A stretch of DNA of 64,000 nucleotides from an uncultured Candidatus Cenarchaeum sp. (GTDB taxonomy: Archaea; Thermoproteota; Nitrososphaeria; Nitrososphaerales; Nitrosopumilaceae), in NCBI GenBank assembly GCA_958295735.1, contig OY282369.1, forward strand, positions 2,394,983 through 2,458,982. Reading direction: 5' to 3'. Under the pieces are notes generated by a model. That model searched no databases and had not been told where the DNA came from. It was given only the letters and a program-made list of their open reading frames with translations. Below, piece after piece: positions 61,980 through 64,000 of the stretch; the first letter of the stretch is position 1, and each line of letters starts with the position of its first letter. Both the position numbers and the translations under genes were made by a program.

Positions 61980-61989
61980 TTTAAATACC
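61980..61989 (+). promoter_or_regulatory. TATA box of the gene at 62010
   Basis: TTTAAATACC, 25 bases before the ATG. Confidence 0.7.
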
Positions 61990-62009
61990 GCCGCGGCGCA
62001 CCGCTGGGC

Positions 62010-62429
62010 ATGGGCGCGGCAAAGCTGGACGAGAGCGACACCGTTCGCCTGATCTGGAAGCTCGAGGAACTCGTGGAGGAGGACGCGGCGAGGTGCGGCA
62101 TGACGCATGCCGAGATGATACCGGCCGTGGAATACACCTTCGCGAAGTGGCGCGATATCCCGCGGGAGACCACGCGCGCCGTCTTGGAGGACTACCTGAA
62201 GAACCCGGAAAAGTACGAGGGCGCGCTGAAAAGGCGCGAGAGCTCTAGGCCCCCCTCCTACTGGGGCGAGCCGCACGACCCGGTCACCCCGGCCGATCTC
62301 GACGCCGCCGCGGATGAGCTGATAGCCGCACACAGAGCCGTGAGCGAAGCGCGCGAGGCTGAGAGGAAGCAGAGTCTCGCCGCGTCCCCCCCGCCCCCCG
62401 CGGTTGCGCGCGCGGACGCTGCACGCTAG
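62010..62429 (+). CDS. Unknown small soluble protein
   Basis: 139 residues from ATG 62010, supported by a strong TATA box. It is predicted helical and acidic (LDESDTVRLIWKLEELVEED, AEMIPAVEYTFAKWRDIP), then PEKYEGALKRRESSRPPSYW and a C-terminal helix with an Ala/Pro tail. No signal peptide or known family. The balanced composition and TATA spacing indicate a real gene. It precedes lysS by about 210 bases in the same direction. Confidence 0.6.
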   Translation: MGAAKLDESDTVRLIWKLEELVEEDAARCGMTHAEMIPAVEYTFAKWRDIPRETTRAVLEDYLKNPEKYEGALKRRESSRPPSYWGEPHDPVTPADLDAAADELIAAHRAVSEAREAERKQSLAASPPPPAVARADAAR

Positions 62430-62606
62430 GCCGGCCGGCGCGGCGCCGGCCGGGCCGCGGGCATCCGGCCGCTGCAACCGGAGCCCGGGAGGGCGGGACG
62501 CGCGCCCCGGCCGCCCCCGCCGATCCCGCCGCGGAAGCGCCGGCGCGCGCGCCGGGCCGGAGGGGAGCGGGCGGGGCCGCGCGCCCCGGCCGCCCGCGCC
62601 GATCAG

Positions 62607-62614
62607 AAAAAATA
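62607..62614 (+). promoter_or_regulatory. TATA-like box of lysS
   Basis: AAAAAATA, about 32 bases before the ATG at 62643. Confidence 0.5.
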
Positions 62615-62642
62615 GCCCCGGGCGGGGGGTGCGGCTGCGGGG

Positions 62643-64000
62643 ATGGGAGGGACGGGCGGCGGTTCTCGGGGAGGGGCGGGAGCGGGCGGGGCCCCGCGGC
62701 CGGCCGGGAAGGGGCGGGAGATCATCGGGCGCGGCACCTGGATAGACAAGCTGGCCCGCGAGATGCTGGACCGCGAGGTGTCGCTGGGCCGGAGCCTCGG
62801 CATGGTGCGGGTCGAGAGCGGCCTGGGCGCCTCCGGCGTGCCGCATCTGGGCAGCCTGGGGGACGCCGCGAGGGCCTACGCGGTCTGCCTGGCCGTGAGG
62901 GACGCGGGGCACGCCTCGGAGCTCCTGGCGTACTCGGACGACATGGACGGGCTGCGCAGGGTCCCCGAGGGCCTCCCGGCGTGGCTGGGGGAGCACCTGG
63001 CCAAGCCGGTCTCGGCGGTGCCCGACCCGCGCGGGTGCCACGACTCGTACGGCTCCCACATGAGCAGCCTGCTGCTGGAGGGACTGGACGCCCTCGGGAT
63101 ACGGTACGCCTTCCGCAGCGCGCGCGACGCGTACGGCCGGGGGCTGCTGGCGGGGCAGGCGAGGGCGATACTCTCCGAGGCCTCCCGTATAGGCGAGCAG
63201 ATAGAGCGGATGGTGGGGCAGGACAAGTTCAGGCGCGTCCTCCCGTACTACCCCGTCTGCGAGCGGTGCGGCCGCCTGTACACGACCGAGGCCCTCCGGT
63301 ACCACGCGGGCGAGGGCAGGGTGGAGTACAGGTGCGCGGGGGCCGGCGTGGGGGGCGGCCGCGTGCCCGGGTGCGGCCACTCCGGGGAGGCCGACGTGGC
63401 GAGGGATCCGGGCAAGCTGGCCTGGAAGGTCGAGTTCGCCGCGCGGTGGCAGGCCTTCGACGTGCGGTTCGAGGCGTACGGCAAGGACATCATGGACTCG
63501 GTGCGCGTGAACGACTGGGTCTGCAGCGAGGTGCTCGGCACCCCGCCCCCGCACCACGCCAGGTACGAGATGTTCCTGGACAAGGGCGGGAGGAAGATCT
63601 CAAAGTCGGTAGGCGGCGCCGTGACGGCGCAGCAGTGGCTGCGGTACGGCACGCCCCAGTCCCTGCTGCTGCTCATGTACAAGAGGATGCGGGGCGCGCG
63701 CGGTATAGGGCTGGAGGACGTGCCGGCCCTGATGGACGAGTGCATGGATCTCGAGGAAGCCTACCGCGCGGGAGGCGGGAGGGGCGCGGGGATGGAGGCC
63801 AAGGAGCGCGGGCTGCTAGAGTACGTGCACTTGCTGGAGCCGCCCGAGGGCCCGCCGCTCCGAGCAAGCTACAGGATCCTGCTGGGGCTCGCGCGCGCCT
63901 TCCGGGAGGACAGGGAAAGGAACGTGGTGAAGCGGCTCGCATCGTACAGCGCGATCAGCGGGGACCCTGACGAAAGGGAAAAGGCCCGCATCGCGGAGCT
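62643..64000 (+). CDS. lysS: Lysyl-tRNA synthetase, class I (3' end cut by window)
   Basis: 452 residues visible, no stop before the window end. After a Gly-rich start, EIIGRGTWIDKLAREML begins the class I LysRS. The HIGH-like motif is SGLGASGVPHLGSLGD, zinc-type cysteines are YPVCERCGRLY and CGH, and the KMSKS box is GGRKISKSVGG. The helical anticodon domain follows. Archaea of this group use class I rather than class II LysRS. It charges tRNA-Lys. The ATG at 62643 is supported by the AAAAAATA box; about 25 residues of extra N-terminus precede the conserved core. Confidence 0.94.
   Translation, partial: MGGTGGGSRGGAGAGGAPRPAGKGREIIGRGTWIDKLAREMLDREVSLGRSLGMVRVESGLGASGVPHLGSLGDAARAYAVCLAVRDAGHASELLAYSDDMDGLRRVPEGLPAWLGEHLAKPVSAVPDPRGCHDSYGSHMSSLLLEGLDALGIRYAFRSARDAYGRGLLAGQARAILSEASRIGEQIERMVGQDKFRRVLPYYPVCERCGRLYTTEALRYHAGEGRVEYRCAGAGVGGGRVPGCGHSGEADVARDPGKLAWKVEFAARWQAFDVRFEAYGKDIMDSVRVNDWVCSEVLGTPPPHHARYEMFLDKGGRKISKSVGGAVTAQQWLRYGTPQSLLLLMYKRMRGARGIGLEDVPALMDECMDLEEAYRAGGGRGAGMEAKERGLLEYVHLLEPPEGPPLRASYRILLGLARAFREDRERNVVKRLASYSAISGDPDEREKARIAE

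Overview
The window is very GC-rich (about 70% by eye) and archaeal. It most resembles an ammonia-oxidising thaumarchaeon (Nitrososphaerota) of the sponge-symbiont Cenarchaeum type; that placement is inference. The evidence is a thaumarchaeal CdvA cell-division gene, FEN-1, archaeal Elp3, class I LysS, NadM, a stand-alone methylmalonyl-CoA mutase cobalamin subunit (used in the 3-hydroxypropionate/4-hydroxybutyrate cycle), and AbrB/phasin-like granule proteins. Nearly every real gene has a TATA-like box 24-28 bases before its start codon, the usual archaeal leaderless arrangement. That spacing was used here to choose starts.

Layout. 1-1.8 kb: msrA end, universal stress protein, alpha/beta hydrolase. 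1.9-4.2 kb: IS66-like element copy 1, inserted exactly between the promoter and start codon of an anti-phage dCTP deaminase (AvcD/DcdV-like) gene at 4.2-5.6 kb. 5.7-10.4 kb: a decayed IS66-type transposase, two tandem copies of a small unknown gene, and satellite arrays. 10.4-13.4 kb: two phasin-like genes, 28 units of 22-bp satellite, cdvA. 13.5-17.5 kb: acyl-CoA synthetase converging on a fen-methyltransferase operon. 17.6-20.2 kb: IS66-like copy 2 plus two IS-derived MITEs. 20.3-23.2 kb: a lower-GC two-gene module (proteasome-like Ntn hydrolase plus a HEAT-type protein with a nuclease-like C-terminus), the best candidate for an undescribed system. 23.6-30.8 kb: a PfkB pseudogene, Yip1-like membrane protein, tRNA-Ser, MITEs, duplicated membrane-anchored genes, a DM13 protein, a truncated transposase. 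31-37.7 kb: phosphoesterase, substrate-binding protein, ahcY, metallo-beta-lactamase protein. 39-48.3 kb: a giant NHL/Ig-like surface protein. 48.3-52.4 kb: metG, hydrolase, SemiSWEET-HATPase fusion, nadM. 52.5-56.9 kb: a second low-GC locus, transposase relics and a six-repeat protein gene. 57-64 kb: ilvC, mcm small subunit, elp3, a small unknown gene, lysS running off the end.

Housekeeping genes alternate with accessory strips full of mobile DNA. Three repeat families link the strips: M1 (about 95-bp MITE), M2 (about 200-bp MITE whose ends and 8-bp target duplication match the IS66-like element) and R1 (about 90-bp element with a hairpin). M1 and R1 also occur as older copies that differ almost only by A-to-G and T-to-C changes, so the accessory DNA appears to be drifting strongly toward GC. 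Most long reading frames that overlap the genes listed here are shadows of that composition.
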